Shown here: one piece after another, positions 22,056 to 29,650 of the stretch
Numbering within the stretch: position 1 is the stretch's first letter
Layout: the number at the start of each line of letters is the position of its first letter
Assembly (NCBI GenBank): GCA_040385875.1
Contig: JAZKGO010000045.1
Span: 1 to 29,650 of the forward strand
Reading direction: 5' to 3'
Length of the DNA: 29,650 nt
Source: JANMZR01 sp040385875
Lineage (GTDB): Bacteria; Bacteroidota; Bacteroidia; Cytophagales; Spirosomataceae
Made by a program: the position numbers and the translations under genes
The notes under the pieces: generated by a model
Told to the model about the DNA's origin: nothing
Database searches by the model: none
The model's input: only the letters and a program-made list of their open reading frames with translations

Positions 22056-24458
22056 CTCGAAAATCCCGCAATAAAAGCTTCTTTTACTGAAAATGCAGAA
22101 AAAATTTTGCATGATTATGAGCTAGCCTTGATTAGCCGTGAATGTAGTATGCTGGTCAGAAAAGAGGTATTTTCAGGAAGAGCTAAATTTGGTATTTATG
22201 GTGATGGTAAGGAATTGGCTAATATCGCACTTGCTTCAGCCATGCAGCCTGGTGATTTTATATCAGGTTATTATAGGGACCAGACCTTGGTAGCCGCAGT
22301 GGGTGACCTCACTTGGCCGCAGTATTTTGCACAACTTTATGGGCATCCTGATACCGCTTTTGAGCCACATTCAGGTGGGCGAACCATGAATAACCATCAT
22401 GCCACTCGTTGGCTTGATGATAATGGACATTGGGTAGACCAAACAAAATTATATAATTCAGCTGCGGGTGTTTCCTCTACCGCAGGCCAAATGCCACGTG
22501 CCATTGGCCTGGCTTATGCTTCTAAACTTTTCAGAGAAAATCCATTTTTGGTAGAGCTTTCTAATTTTTCCAAAAATGGGAATGAGGTTTGTTTTTCGAC
22601 TATCGGAGATGCCTCTACTTCCGAAGGAATGTTTTTGGAATGTATCAATGCAGCAGGTGTTTTGCAAATACCTTTGGTCATGTCTGTTTGGGACGATGGT
22701 TACGGCATTTCAGTTTCATCTGAGTACCAAACAACCAAATCAAGTATCTCAAAAGTATTGGCGGGTTTTCAAAGAAATGAAGACGGTAAGGGGCTTGAGA
22801 TTTTTACAGTATGTGGTTGGGATTATCCACAATTGATTGAAACCTATCAAAAGGCAGCCTTGTTAGCTAGGAAATATCATATTCCAAGCCTAATTCACGT
22901 AACAGAACTCACACAGCAGCAAGGGCATTCTGCCTCAGGCTCGCATGAGCGATATAAAAGCAAAGAGCGACTTTCATTTGAGTTGGAATATGATTGCAAC
23001 CGGATATTCAGAAATTGGATTTTGGAAAATGGGATCATCGAAGAAAAGGTATTAGAACAGGTTGACCAAGAGGCAGTTCAAAATGCCAGAAAATACCAAA
23101 AAGATGCTTGGCAAAGCTACCAAAATTCGATTAAATACGAATTGAATGGTGCATTAGAACTTATCAGACAGGCTGTTTTGGTGGGTGATTCGATAGAAAT
23201 AAATAAGATTAGGGAGGAATTACTCAAAACAGTAAATCCTATTCATAAAGATTCAGTAACTGCCATTAAGAAGACACTCAGGCTGTTGCCAAAACTCAAT
23301 AACCCCATTCAAAATGCGCTGAAAGGGTGGATAAAAAGATCTGAAGCTAATAATAAAAATAGATTTAGTTCACATCAATACAGTATTTCAAACCTATCAC
23401 CTTTGCTAGAGAAGGGCATTCTACCCATTTACAGCGATGATTCACCATTGATGGACGGTCGTGAAGTATTGAAAAAAGCCTTTGACCATTTTCTTGAAAC
23501 TGACCCAGCTGTTTTTATTTTAGGGGAGGATGTGGGCCAAATTGGAGATGTCAATCAATGCTTGGCAGGCCTTCAGGAAAAATTCGGTGACTTGAGAGTG
23601 ACCGATACTGGAATCAGGGAGATGACTATTATAGGCCAAGGCATTGGAGCCGCTATGCGTGGCTTGAGGCCAATAGTTGAAATTCAATATTTAGATTATA
23701 TTTTTTATCCGTTTGCCACCCTTTCTGATGATTTGGCCTGCTTGTATTACAGAACAGTAGGAGGGCAGAAGGCTCCGCTTATCGTGCGTACTCGTGGCCA
23801 TCGGTTGGAAGGCATCTGGCATTCTGGCTCTCCCATGGCAGTATTGATTCATGGTTTGAGGGGTATGCATATTTGTGTGCCGAGAAATATGGTTCAAGCT
23901 GCTGGAATGTACCATACCTTGCTCAATGGCGATGACCCCGCTCTGGTAATTGAATGCCTCAATGGGTACCGGCTTAAGGAGTTGATGCCTAATAATTTGG
24001 AAGAGATTAAAGTACCTTTAGGAATACCCGAAATTATCAATGCTGGCAATGATATTACCATAGTAACGTATGGGTCAATGTGTAGAATTGTAATGGAAGC
24101 CGCCAAAATGTTAGAAAGCTTTGATATTTATGTTGAAGTGATTGATGTGCAAACGCTTTTGCCATTTGATACTAACCACCAAATTGTACAGTCTATTAAA
24201 AAGACCAATCGGGTGATTTTTGCCGATGAAGACATGCCCGGTGGTGCCTCCAGTTATATGATGCAACATGTTTTGGAGGATCAAAATGGATGGCAATATC
24301 TTGATTCCAAACCCGTTTGTATTTCGTCGCAGGCACATAGGCCGGCTTATACTACTGATGGCGATTATTTTTCAAAACCCAATTCGGATACCATTTTTGA
24401 TGCGGTTTATGCGATGATGTCAGAAAGTAATCCTGAAAAATTCCCTTTAATTTATTGA
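22053..24458 (+). CDS. Fused 2-oxo acid dehydrogenase E1 component, alpha and beta subunits
   Basis: 801 residues. Residues 1-340 are an E1-alpha-like thiamine-diphosphate domain (SGYYRDQTLVAAVG, NSAAGVSSTAGQMPRAIGLAYA, GDASTSEGMFLECINAAGVLQIP). A helical linker spans 340-460. Residues 465-800 are E1-beta (FILGEDVGQIGDVN, VTDTGIREMTIIGQGIGAAMRGLRPIVEIQYLDY, DDPALVIE, TIVTYGSM). It should decarboxylate a 2-oxo acid and pass the acyl group to an E2 lipoyl protein. Pyruvate or branched-chain acids are the usual substrates, but no E2 or E3 gene is near. The cofactor motif is GDA...DD instead of GDG...NN. The only plausible start is GTG, since an in-frame stop lies 8 codons upstream. The fusion is known in Bacteroidota. 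Confidence 0.9.
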   Translation: MLENPAIKASFTENAEKILHDYELALISRECSMLVRKEVFSGRAKFGIYGDGKELANIALASAMQPGDFISGYYRDQTLVAAVGDLTWPQYFAQLYGHPDTAFEPHSGGRTMNNHHATRWLDDNGHWVDQTKLYNSAAGVSSTAGQMPRAIGLAYASKLFRENPFLVELSNFSKNGNEVCFSTIGDASTSEGMFLECINAAGVLQIPLVMSVWDDGYGISVSSEYQTTKSSISKVLAGFQRNEDGKGLEIFTVCGWDYPQLIETYQKAALLARKYHIPSLIHVTELTQQQGHSASGSHERYKSKERLSFELEYDCNRIFRNWILENGIIEEKVLEQVDQEAVQNARKYQKDAWQSYQNSIKYELNGALELIRQAVLVGDSIEINKIREELLKTVNPIHKDSVTAIKKTLRLLPKLNNPIQNALKGWIKRSEANNKNRFSSHQYSISNLSPLLEKGILPIYSDDSPLMDGREVLKKAFDHFLETDPAVFILGEDVGQIGDVNQCLAGLQEKFGDLRVTDTGIREMTIIGQGIGAAMRGLRPIVEIQYLDYIFYPFATLSDDLACLYYRTVGGQKAPLIVRTRGHRLEGIWHSGSPMAVLIHGLRGMHICVPRNMVQAAGMYHTLLNGDDPALVIECLNGYRLKELMPNNLEEIKVPLGIPEIINAGNDITIVTYGSMCRIVMEAAKMLESFDIYVEVIDVQTLLPFDTNHQIVQSIKKTNRVIFADEDMPGGASSYMMQHVLEDQNGWQYLDSKPVCISSQAHRPAYTTDGDYFSKPNSDTIFDAVYAMMSESNPEKFPLIY

Positions 24459-24623
24459 GATTGGTTTGTTTGGTTTTCAAATTTCGGAAAAATCAAAATA
24501 GTAGATAGATAAAACAGGTAATTGAACCAATATTTCATGTTTTCGCTTAAATGGATACAGGCATGGCTCATTTTTATTTTCAAAATAGTTAATTTCAATT
24601 TTATTTGCAATTAATAGATTTCA

Positions 24624-25820
24624 ATGCATAAAGGTACCCATAACTCTTATTTTGGCAATATCAAAGAAGGAATCAAAACCTCCATCAAAGGTTTAAGGCT
24701 TTCGATGAGGCATTTCAAAAATGCCCGTAGAAAAATGGCTTTGGTTAATGTGAATGATCCGAATTATTTTTCCGAAAAAAACGGAACCGTAACCTTGCAA
24801 TACCCTAATGAAGTAATTGCAGTGCCTGACCATGGTCGGTACCGGCTTAACAATGAAATGGATGATTGTATTGTTTGCGATAAATGTGCAAAAGTTTGTC
24901 CCGTAGATTGTATTGATATTGAGCCAATTAAGTCATCTGAATTGATTGGCAATGCCTCTGATGGCTCTCCAATTAGATTGTATGCGGCCAAATTTGATAT
25001 TGATATGGCTAAATGTTGCTTCTGTGGCCTATGCACAACGGTATGCCCAACAGAATGCCTTACCATGTCGAAAGCCTATGATTTTTCAGAATTTGATGTA
25101 AAAGATTTCAATTATCATTATGCCAATCTTTCACCAGAACAGGCGGAGGAAAAGAAGAAAAATTACGAACAATTTGTATTGGAAAAGGAAGCTGCCAAAG
25201 CTATAAAATCTATACCTACTCAATCTGAAATCGAGCCAATCGTTACTGCAAAACCAGTATTCAGGCCAGCTTTTAAGAAACCAGAAATTAAAACTGAAGA
25301 GACTGAAACAAAAGCTGATTCTAAAGTTAATGAAAATGAGGAGACGCCAAAACCTGCTTTTAGACCTGTTTTCAAAAAAACTGAAATAAAAGTAGAGGAA
25401 AAGGCTGAGGAAAAGGAGGAAGAAATTATTGAAAAAGCCGAAGAAGCTGCACCTAAACCGAAACCAGTCTTTAGACCGGTTTTTAAAAAACCAACGCCTC
25501 AAGAGCCAGTGGTAGAAGCTGAAATTCCTAAAGAATTATCAACAGAAGAGCCAACAGCCAAGCCAAAGCCAGTTTTTAGGCCTGTTTTTAAAAAGCCAAC
25601 CACTCAAGAGCCTGTGGTAGAAGCGGAGATTCCTAAAGAATTATCAACAGAAGAGCCAACAGCCAAGCCAAAGCCAGTTTTTCGGCCTGTTTTTAAAAAG
25701 CCAGTACCTCAAGAGCCAATTGGAGAGGCTGAATTACCAAATGAAGCACCAATTGCGGAAAATCAACCAAGGCCGAAACCTGTATTTAGGCCAGCTGTTA
25801 GAAAACCAAAAGAAGAATAA
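24624..25820 (+). CDS. nuoI: NADH-quinone oxidoreductase subunit I with long repetitive C-terminal tail
   Basis: 398 residues; ordinary NuoI has 160-200. The first 185 residues are NuoI, the peripheral-arm protein carrying clusters N6a and N6b. An amphipathic N-terminus (IKEGIKTSIKGLRLSMRHFK) is followed by C82/C85/C88/C92-P and C131/C134/C137/C141-P ferredoxin motifs, with an extra Cys at 96 (VCPVDC), then SKAYDFSEFDVKDFNYHYANLSPEQAEEKK. Residues 205-398 are a Lys/Glu/Pro tail with six copies of a K-P-x-F-R-P-x-F/V-x-K motif. There is no membrane segment. Its TAA overlaps the nuoJ ATG (TAATG). The clusters look intact; the tail function is unknown. Confidence 0.93.
   Translation: MHKGTHNSYFGNIKEGIKTSIKGLRLSMRHFKNARRKMALVNVNDPNYFSEKNGTVTLQYPNEVIAVPDHGRYRLNNEMDDCIVCDKCAKVCPVDCIDIEPIKSSELIGNASDGSPIRLYAAKFDIDMAKCCFCGLCTTVCPTECLTMSKAYDFSEFDVKDFNYHYANLSPEQAEEKKKNYEQFVLEKEAAKAIKSIPTQSEIEPIVTAKPVFRPAFKKPEIKTEETETKADSKVNENEETPKPAFRPVFKKTEIKVEEKAEEKEEEIIEKAEEAAPKPKPVFRPVFKKPTPQEPVVEAEIPKELSTEEPTAKPKPVFRPVFKKPTTQEPVVEAEIPKELSTEEPTAKPKPVFRPVFKKPVPQEPIGEAELPNEAPIAENQPRPKPVFRPAVRKPKEE
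25455..25735 (+). repeat. 105-bp in-frame tandem repeat inside nuoI
   Basis: Units of 105 bases (35 codons) start at 25455, 25560 and 25665, the last being partial. Units 1 and 2 are identical over ATTCCTAAAGAATTATCAAC and beyond (25524 and 25629 onward, about 70 bases almost without change). Each unit encodes KPKPVFRPVFKKP followed by an acidic stretch ending EEPTA. The near-identity implies recent duplication or ongoing slippage. Confidence 0.9.
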
Positions 25821-26368
25821 TGGAATTAAAGTACCTATTTATTTTATTTTCAATTTTAATCATTGGCTCAGCATTGTTTGTACTTTTTAGCAAAAGTGTG
25901 GTTTACGCTGCTTTTATGCTATTTTTTACATTTATGGGTGTTTCTGCCATATTTGTAATGGCCAACGCTGATTTTTTGGCGGTAAGTCAAATTATGATTT
26001 ATATTGGTGGTATTTTAGTGCTTTTGGTATTCGGTGTACTGTTGACAAATCAATCTGAGAAATCAAAAATAAACCAAGTAAATACAATTCAAACTAGTAG
26101 TTATAATAGGTTATTGGGTGGTTTGATAGCCATTATTTTATCCGCTAGTTTGTTTTTTGTATTTGATAAAATACCATTTGCACGTTTGGAAGGCCAACAT
26201 TTTGATTTTTTTGAAGCACCCAAATCTACGATTCAAGGCTTGGGAATGAATTTGATTGTTGAAAATTCTATCCCGCTGGAGGCTGTAGGTATATTATTAA
26301 TTGGGGCTTTAATCGGGGCTGGTTTTATTGCTAAATCGACACTTTTTGAAGAAAAAATTCAGAAATAA
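25820..26368 (+). CDS. nuoJ: NADH-quinone oxidoreductase subunit J
   Basis: A 182-residue inner-membrane subunit of complex I with five hydrophobic segments. The family pattern is clear: SKSVVYAAFMLFFTFMGVSAIFVMANADFLAVSQIMIYIGGILVLLVFGVLLTN (residues 24-75), then PLEAVGILLIGALIGAGFIAKS near the C-terminus (150-175). Length and topology are normal. The start codon shares its A with the nuoI stop (TAATG), indicating translational coupling. nuoK begins 1 base after its stop. Confidence 0.95.
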   Translation: MELKYLFILFSILIIGSALFVLFSKSVVYAAFMLFFTFMGVSAIFVMANADFLAVSQIMIYIGGILVLLVFGVLLTNQSEKSKINQVNTIQTSSYNRLLGGLIAIILSASLFFVFDKIPFARLEGQHFDFFEAPKSTIQGLGMNLIVENSIPLEAVGILLIGALIGAGFIAKSTLFEEKIQK

Positions 26369-26369
26369 A

Positions 26370-26675
26370 ATGGAAATACCTTTATCCTATTTTTTAGTTT
26401 TAAGTGCCATATTGTTTTCCATTGGGATTGCCATAGTAATTGTGAAGCGACATATTATTGTAATTTTGATGGGTATTGAACTCATGCTTAATGCAGTGAA
26501 TATCAACTTAATAGCCTTTAGTCGAAACGATCCAGGCTTACAAGGGCAATCAATGAGTTTATTCGTATTGGTGGTAGCGGCTGCTGAAGCAGTGGTGGTA
26601 TTAGCCATTGTTTTATTGGCCTATAAGCATTTCAAATCGGTAAATATGGATGATTTCTCTGAGATGAATGGCTAA
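26370..26675 (+). CDS. nuoK: NADH-quinone oxidoreductase subunit K
   Basis: 101 residues with three membrane segments. GIELMLNAVNINLIAFS carries the membrane Glu of the proton path (NuoK E36 region), and VVAAAEAVVVLAIVLLAYKHF carries the second (E72 region). I chose the ATG at 26370 rather than an in-frame ATG at 26328, because the earlier one would add 14 basic residues overlapping nuoJ that NuoK proteins lack, while 26370 gives the normal length and a 1-base gap to nuoJ. nuoL, nuoM and nuoN, usually next, are absent. Confidence 0.95.
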   Translation: MEIPLSYFLVLSAILFSIGIAIVIVKRHIIVILMGIELMLNAVNINLIAFSRNDPGLQGQSMSLFVLVVAAAEAVVVLAIVLLAYKHFKSVNMDDFSEMNG

Positions 26676-26705
26676 ATTTATTTTCATTATCCTAAAAAAA
26701 ATACT

Positions 26706-27167
26706 ATGAAAAATTCAATTCTTCTTTTAGCTGTAATTTTTAGCACAATCCATCTTGGATGGTCTCAGGATGTTAACCCGAATTACAATAAGGTATTGGC
26801 TGATTCACTTGGAGCGGATGAATATGGAATGAAATCTTATGTTTTTGTAATATTAAAAAAAGGTGCGTACAAAGAGCCTGACAAAAATAAATTGAATGAA
26901 TATTTCAAAGGTCATATGGAAAACATTGGAAGATTAGCCTCTTTGGGCAAATTGACCATTGCGGGTCCATTTATGAAAAATGATAAAGAATACAGTGGGC
27001 TTTTTATTTTGAATGTAAAAACGATTGAGGAAGCCAAACAATTATTGCAGTCAGATCCCACTATCAAAGTTGGTATTTTTGAAGTGGAGCTTTACCCCTG
27101 GTATGGTTCTGCGGCATTGCCAGCCTATTTGCCAGTTCATTCTAGTATCGAAAAGAAAAAGCATTAG
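26706..27167 (+). CDS. Exported YCII-domain protein
   Basis: 153 residues with a signal peptide (1-20, ending HLGWSQD). A YciI-like alpha/beta ferredoxin-fold domain follows (about 43-140): YVFVILKKG, HMENIGRLASLGKLTIAGPF, YSGLFILNVKTIEEAKQLLQSDP, and a Trp/Tyr-containing end (VELYPWYG). The conserved His and Asp of the family, proposed as active-site residues, appear to be present (H91 region and D of SDP). It begins 30 bases after nuoK and could be the last gene of that transcript. The function of secreted YCII proteins is unknown. Confidence 0.85.
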   Translation: MKNSILLLAVIFSTIHLGWSQDVNPNYNKVLADSLGADEYGMKSYVFVILKKGAYKEPDKNKLNEYFKGHMENIGRLASLGKLTIAGPFMKNDKEYSGLFILNVKTIEEAKQLLQSDPTIKVGIFEVELYPWYGSAALPAYLPVHSSIEKKKH

Positions 27168-27201
27168 AATGTATTGAATGACTTTTTTCCTAAAATCTAG
27201 T

Positions 27202-27666
27202 TTACAATTCAATATCTAATTTTTGATAAATAAAGCTCATCAACCAAGCGGGGCCAATCAATAAAAATTGTAAATCTTTGAAAAAAGAAGGTTTTTTACC
27301 TTCAATTTTGTGACCCCAAAACTGACCAATCCAGGCTAATACAAAAATAATTAGGCAAACTAGCCATAAACTAATACCCTCTTCTTCAATGATATAGCAT
27401 ATCCAAAGGCAAGTAATGGTGAATATCAGCAAACCTATGGCCAATGATTTTGAAAGCTTGAAATAATAAATCAAAGATCCTAATACTACTATATGAGCCA
27501 CATTGAGTTGAATGTCTGGTAGAACGAGATAAGGTATTTTTATCGAATAAAGAAGGCCTACTAAAGAAAAAAATATGAGCGGAACGCAAATCCAATGAAC
27601 TAGTTTATTGGTCTTGTTTTGATGGCTTTCGCCATATTCATTTAATAGATTTTGGATAGGTTTCAT
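27202..27666 (-). CDS. DUF962 / Mpo1-like membrane protein
   Basis: 154 residues with four or five hydrophobic segments. The N-terminus LLNEYGESHQNKTNKLVHWICVPLIFFSLVGLLYS is the DUF962 signature; its His residues (SHQN, VHW) match the iron-binding His of yeast Mpo1, a 2-hydroxy-fatty-acid dioxygenase. The second His pair expected late in the protein is represented by FWGHKIEGKKPSFFKDLQFLLIGPAWL. A role in alpha-oxidation of hydroxy fatty acids is possible by homology only. The start codon lies 6 bases from an assembly gap, so the upstream context is unknown. Confidence 0.85.
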   Translation of the reverse strand: MKPIQNLLNEYGESHQNKTNKLVHWICVPLIFFSLVGLLYSIKIPYLVLPDIQLNVAHIVVLGSLIYYFKLSKSLAIGLLIFTITCLWICYIIEEEGISLWLVCLIIFVLAWIGQFWGHKIEGKKPSFFKDLQFLLIGPAWLMSFIYQKLDIEL

Positions 27667-27671
27667 GTATA

Positions 27672-27771
27672 NNNNNNNNNNNNNNNNNNNNNNNNNNNNN
27701 NNNNNNNNNNNNNNNNNNNNNNNNNNNNNNNNNNNNNNNNNNNNNNNNNNNNNNNNNNNNNNNNNNNNNNN
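27672..27771. other. Assembly gap of 100 N
   Basis: Exactly 100 N, the conventional placeholder for a scaffold join of unknown length. The 3' end of dnaG and anything between it and the DUF962 gene are missing. The adjacency of the two sides depends on the scaffolder. Confidence 0.99.
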
Positions 27772-29650
27772 AATTTGGATAATTCCTTTTCAATTTCTTT
27801 GGCAGTCATAAAGTAGTTCAACAATTTTTCTTGCTCAATTGGATCCTTTTCTATCGAAAGCTTATGCTTAAATTCTTTCATATTCTTTTGATTATGCGAT
27901 TTTTTCAATCTCAGAATATTGGTAAAAGCCAATTCAGAAAGCTTATCAGTTTCGGTGGGTACAATAATTTCATGCATCTTATTCCAATTTTCAGAGAGCG
28001 TGTATTTTTCAAATGCGAGAGAAATTACCTCGTTTCTTACTTCTTCATTTGGCGAATTATGAAAATGATGTGCTTGAACCAAATTATTTTGAGTAAATAA
28101 AGCACGAATTTCTGTCAAAATTGAATGGAATATTGGTGTTTCAAAACTCAAGTCGCCAATTTCATCTAAAATATAATTGGTGAGTGTATATTCTGGAGCT
28201 TGTTCTTTATCGGGTATCAGGTTACCATGGTTTAATAAAAGCCTAATACACTCTTTTTCTTGGTAATAGATATTTTCAAACTTGGTGCTTTCAGGAGTTT
28301 TTTCAAGTTCGATTATCGAGTTTTCATCAAATGAATCAAGTCCTTGAAAGTCAGGGTTTTCTAAAGGTTTATCAGATGATTTTTTGAATTCCTTCTCTTT
28401 GTTTTTTTGTTTTTGAATCTGGTATTTATTCGATTCTGTAATCAAAATATCTTCAGAAATGCCCATCATTTGGGCGGTTTTCTGGATAAAAACACTTCTG
28501 GTAATGCTATCAGGTATTTTCGAAATACTTTCCACCATTTCTCTAATTACCCCTGCTTTTTTTACTGGATCATCCCCTGCTTCTTTAATCGAAAGCTCGG
28601 CTTTGAACGAGATAAAATCACTAGAATGATCTTTTAGAAATGCAACAAATGCCTCAGAACCAATCTTTTGTACATAACTATCAGGATCTTCCCCTTCTGG
28701 GAAAACAGCTAGTTTAACATTAAGCCCTTCTTCCAAAATCATGTCCATGCCACGAAGAGAGGCTTTAATACCAGCCGAATCACCGTCATAAAGTACTGTA
28801 ATATTATTGGAGAACCGACCAATCAGTTTTATTTGTTCAATGGTAAGCGAAGTACCTGAGGAGGCCACCACATTGTGAATACCTGCCTGATGAAGCGAAA
28901 CCACGTCAGTATAGCCCTCACATAAATAAGCCATATCAGCCGTTCTAATGGCATTTTTCGCCTGATAGATGCCGTATAGCACATTCGATTTATGGTAGAC
29001 TTCTGTCTCAGGAGAGTTTACGTATTTGGGTTGATTTTTATCTGATTTTAGAATTCGCCCACCAAAAGCGATTACTTTGCCTGCAACATTGTGTATCGGA
29101 AAAATGACCCTTTCACGGAAGCGGTCATATACTTTTTCTTTTGAATCAGGATCGTCTTCTCTTTTAATTATGGTAAGGCCTGCTTTTTCTAAAATGGGTA
29201 ATGAATAGCCCACCTCAACAGCTGCTTTTGTGAATCCATCCCAAATTTTTGGACTAAAACCCAATTCAAAACTTTTAATTGTGGTTTCATTAAAACCTCT
29301 TTCTTTGAAATAGGAGAGCCCTATATTTTGGCCTTCTTCCGATTCAAAAAGATAGTTTTGGAAGTAGTTTTTTGCAAAATTGAGCACTAAATAAAGGCTT
29401 TCTCTTTCATTTTGAGCTTCTTGCTGCTCATCAGTATATTCTGCCTCTATTATCTCAATTCCGTATTTTTTAGCCAATTGCTTCAGCGCTTCGGGGTAAC
29501 CAATGCCCTCAATATCCATGATGAATCGTACAGCATCTCCGGCCTTACCGCATCCAAAGCATTTATAAATTCCTTTTGAAGGAGAAACAGAAAAAGAGGG
29601 TGATTTTTCTCCATGAAAAGGGCAGCAAGCCCACAGATTTGCCCCTTTCT
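27772..29650 (-). CDS. dnaG: DNA primase DnaG, both ends missing
   Basis: DnaG makes RNA primers at the replication fork. The frame is open to the window edge. Residues upstream of the internal Met at 29519 read KGANLWACCPFHGEKSPSFS then a segment ending CFGCGKAGDAVRF, the CHC2 zinc-binding domain (ligands C, H, C, C). About 30 N-terminal residues lie beyond 29650. The catalytic core includes FGGRILKSDKNQPKYVNSPET, and the TOPRIM domain has AYLCEGYTDVVSLHQAG (catalytic Glu) and VLYDGDSAGIKASLRGMD (Asp-Asp). The C-terminal third is the helicase-binding region and stops at KEIEKELSK where the N gap begins; few residues are probably lost. No frameshift is seen. Confidence 0.95.

Noticed and set aside
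25131..25502. A 123-residue antisense ORF opposite the nuoI tail, rich in Phe
   Set aside because: It is a by-product of the Lys/Glu/Pro-rich repeats on the other strand (AAA/GAA codons read as TTT/TTC); no start context or family resemblance.
26328..26369. An upstream ATG that would lengthen nuoK by 14 residues
   Set aside because: The extra residues are basic, overlap nuoJ, and are absent from NuoK proteins; the ATG at 26370 gives the normal 101-residue length.
27663..29519. An ORF reading through the N gap from the dnaG frame into 27663
   Set aside because: The reading frame across unknown bases is meaningless; dnaG evidence stops at 27772, and it also extends upstream of the internal Met at 29519 to the window edge.
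1..29650. CRISPR arrays, tRNA/rRNA genes, transposases, integrases, phage or toxin-antitoxin genes
   Set aside because: I looked for spaced direct repeats, cloverleaf ends and typical protein motifs and saw none; the only direct repeats are the in-frame ones in nuoI.

Overview
The window is a low-GC chromosomal stretch from a member of the Bacteroidota. Cytophagales or a relative is my best guess, but the order is not proven. The evidence is a SecD-SecF fusion, an N-terminally extended NusB, two DUF1573 proteins, a fused E1 alpha/beta dehydrogenase, a DUF5009 acyltransferase-like protein, several perfect matches to the Bacteroidota -7 promoter box (TAnnTTTG), and few Shine-Dalgarno sequences. 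Most of it is housekeeping. I saw no phage, insertion sequence, CRISPR array, rRNA or tRNA.

Layout. 1-2572: the 3' end of feoB, an M16 peptidase and ispF, all on the plus strand, closed by a 38-bp perfect palindrome that contains the ispF stop codon. 2617-7342: a minus-strand block read in the order nusB, ytxH-like, DUF1573 lipoprotein, yajC, then a good terminator and a 424-bp non-coding stretch with a nested palindromic element, then coaE and a DUF5009 membrane protein. 7570-10487: an ABC exporter half with Asp at the catalytic Glu position, and a kinase-fold phosphotransferase-like protein. 10646-12635: a TolC-like outer-membrane protein and a hot-dog acyl-CoA thioesterase on the minus strand. 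12801-16392: a 119-residue exported-type small protein that starts with TTG and ends in AGPNAP-stop, a structured 250-nt leader, and secDF. 16727-18199: an amino-acid permease. 18279-20514 (minus): a GapN-like aldehyde dehydrogenase and a second DUF1573 protein. 20647-24458: an M24 peptidase and the E1 fusion. 24624-27167: nuoI (with a repetitive tail), nuoJ, nuoK and a YCII-domain protein. 27202-29650 (minus): a DUF962/Mpo1-like protein, a 100-N assembly gap, and dnaG lacking both ends.

The most interesting candidate is the small ORF at 12801-13160 in front of secDF. It has a signal peptide, little else recognisable, a C-terminal AGP/NAP tail directly before UGA, its own promoter, and a strong hairpin just before the secDF start codon. 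This is the layout of secretion-monitoring arrest peptides (SecM-secA, VemP-secDF2, MifM-yidC2). I propose, as inference only, that it is a Bacteroidota nascent-chain sensor controlling secDF. Secondary points are the orphan nuoIJK trio, the 35-residue repeats in NuoI, non-canonical active-site residues in the ABC protein and the GapN-like enzyme, and several palindromic intergenic elements.
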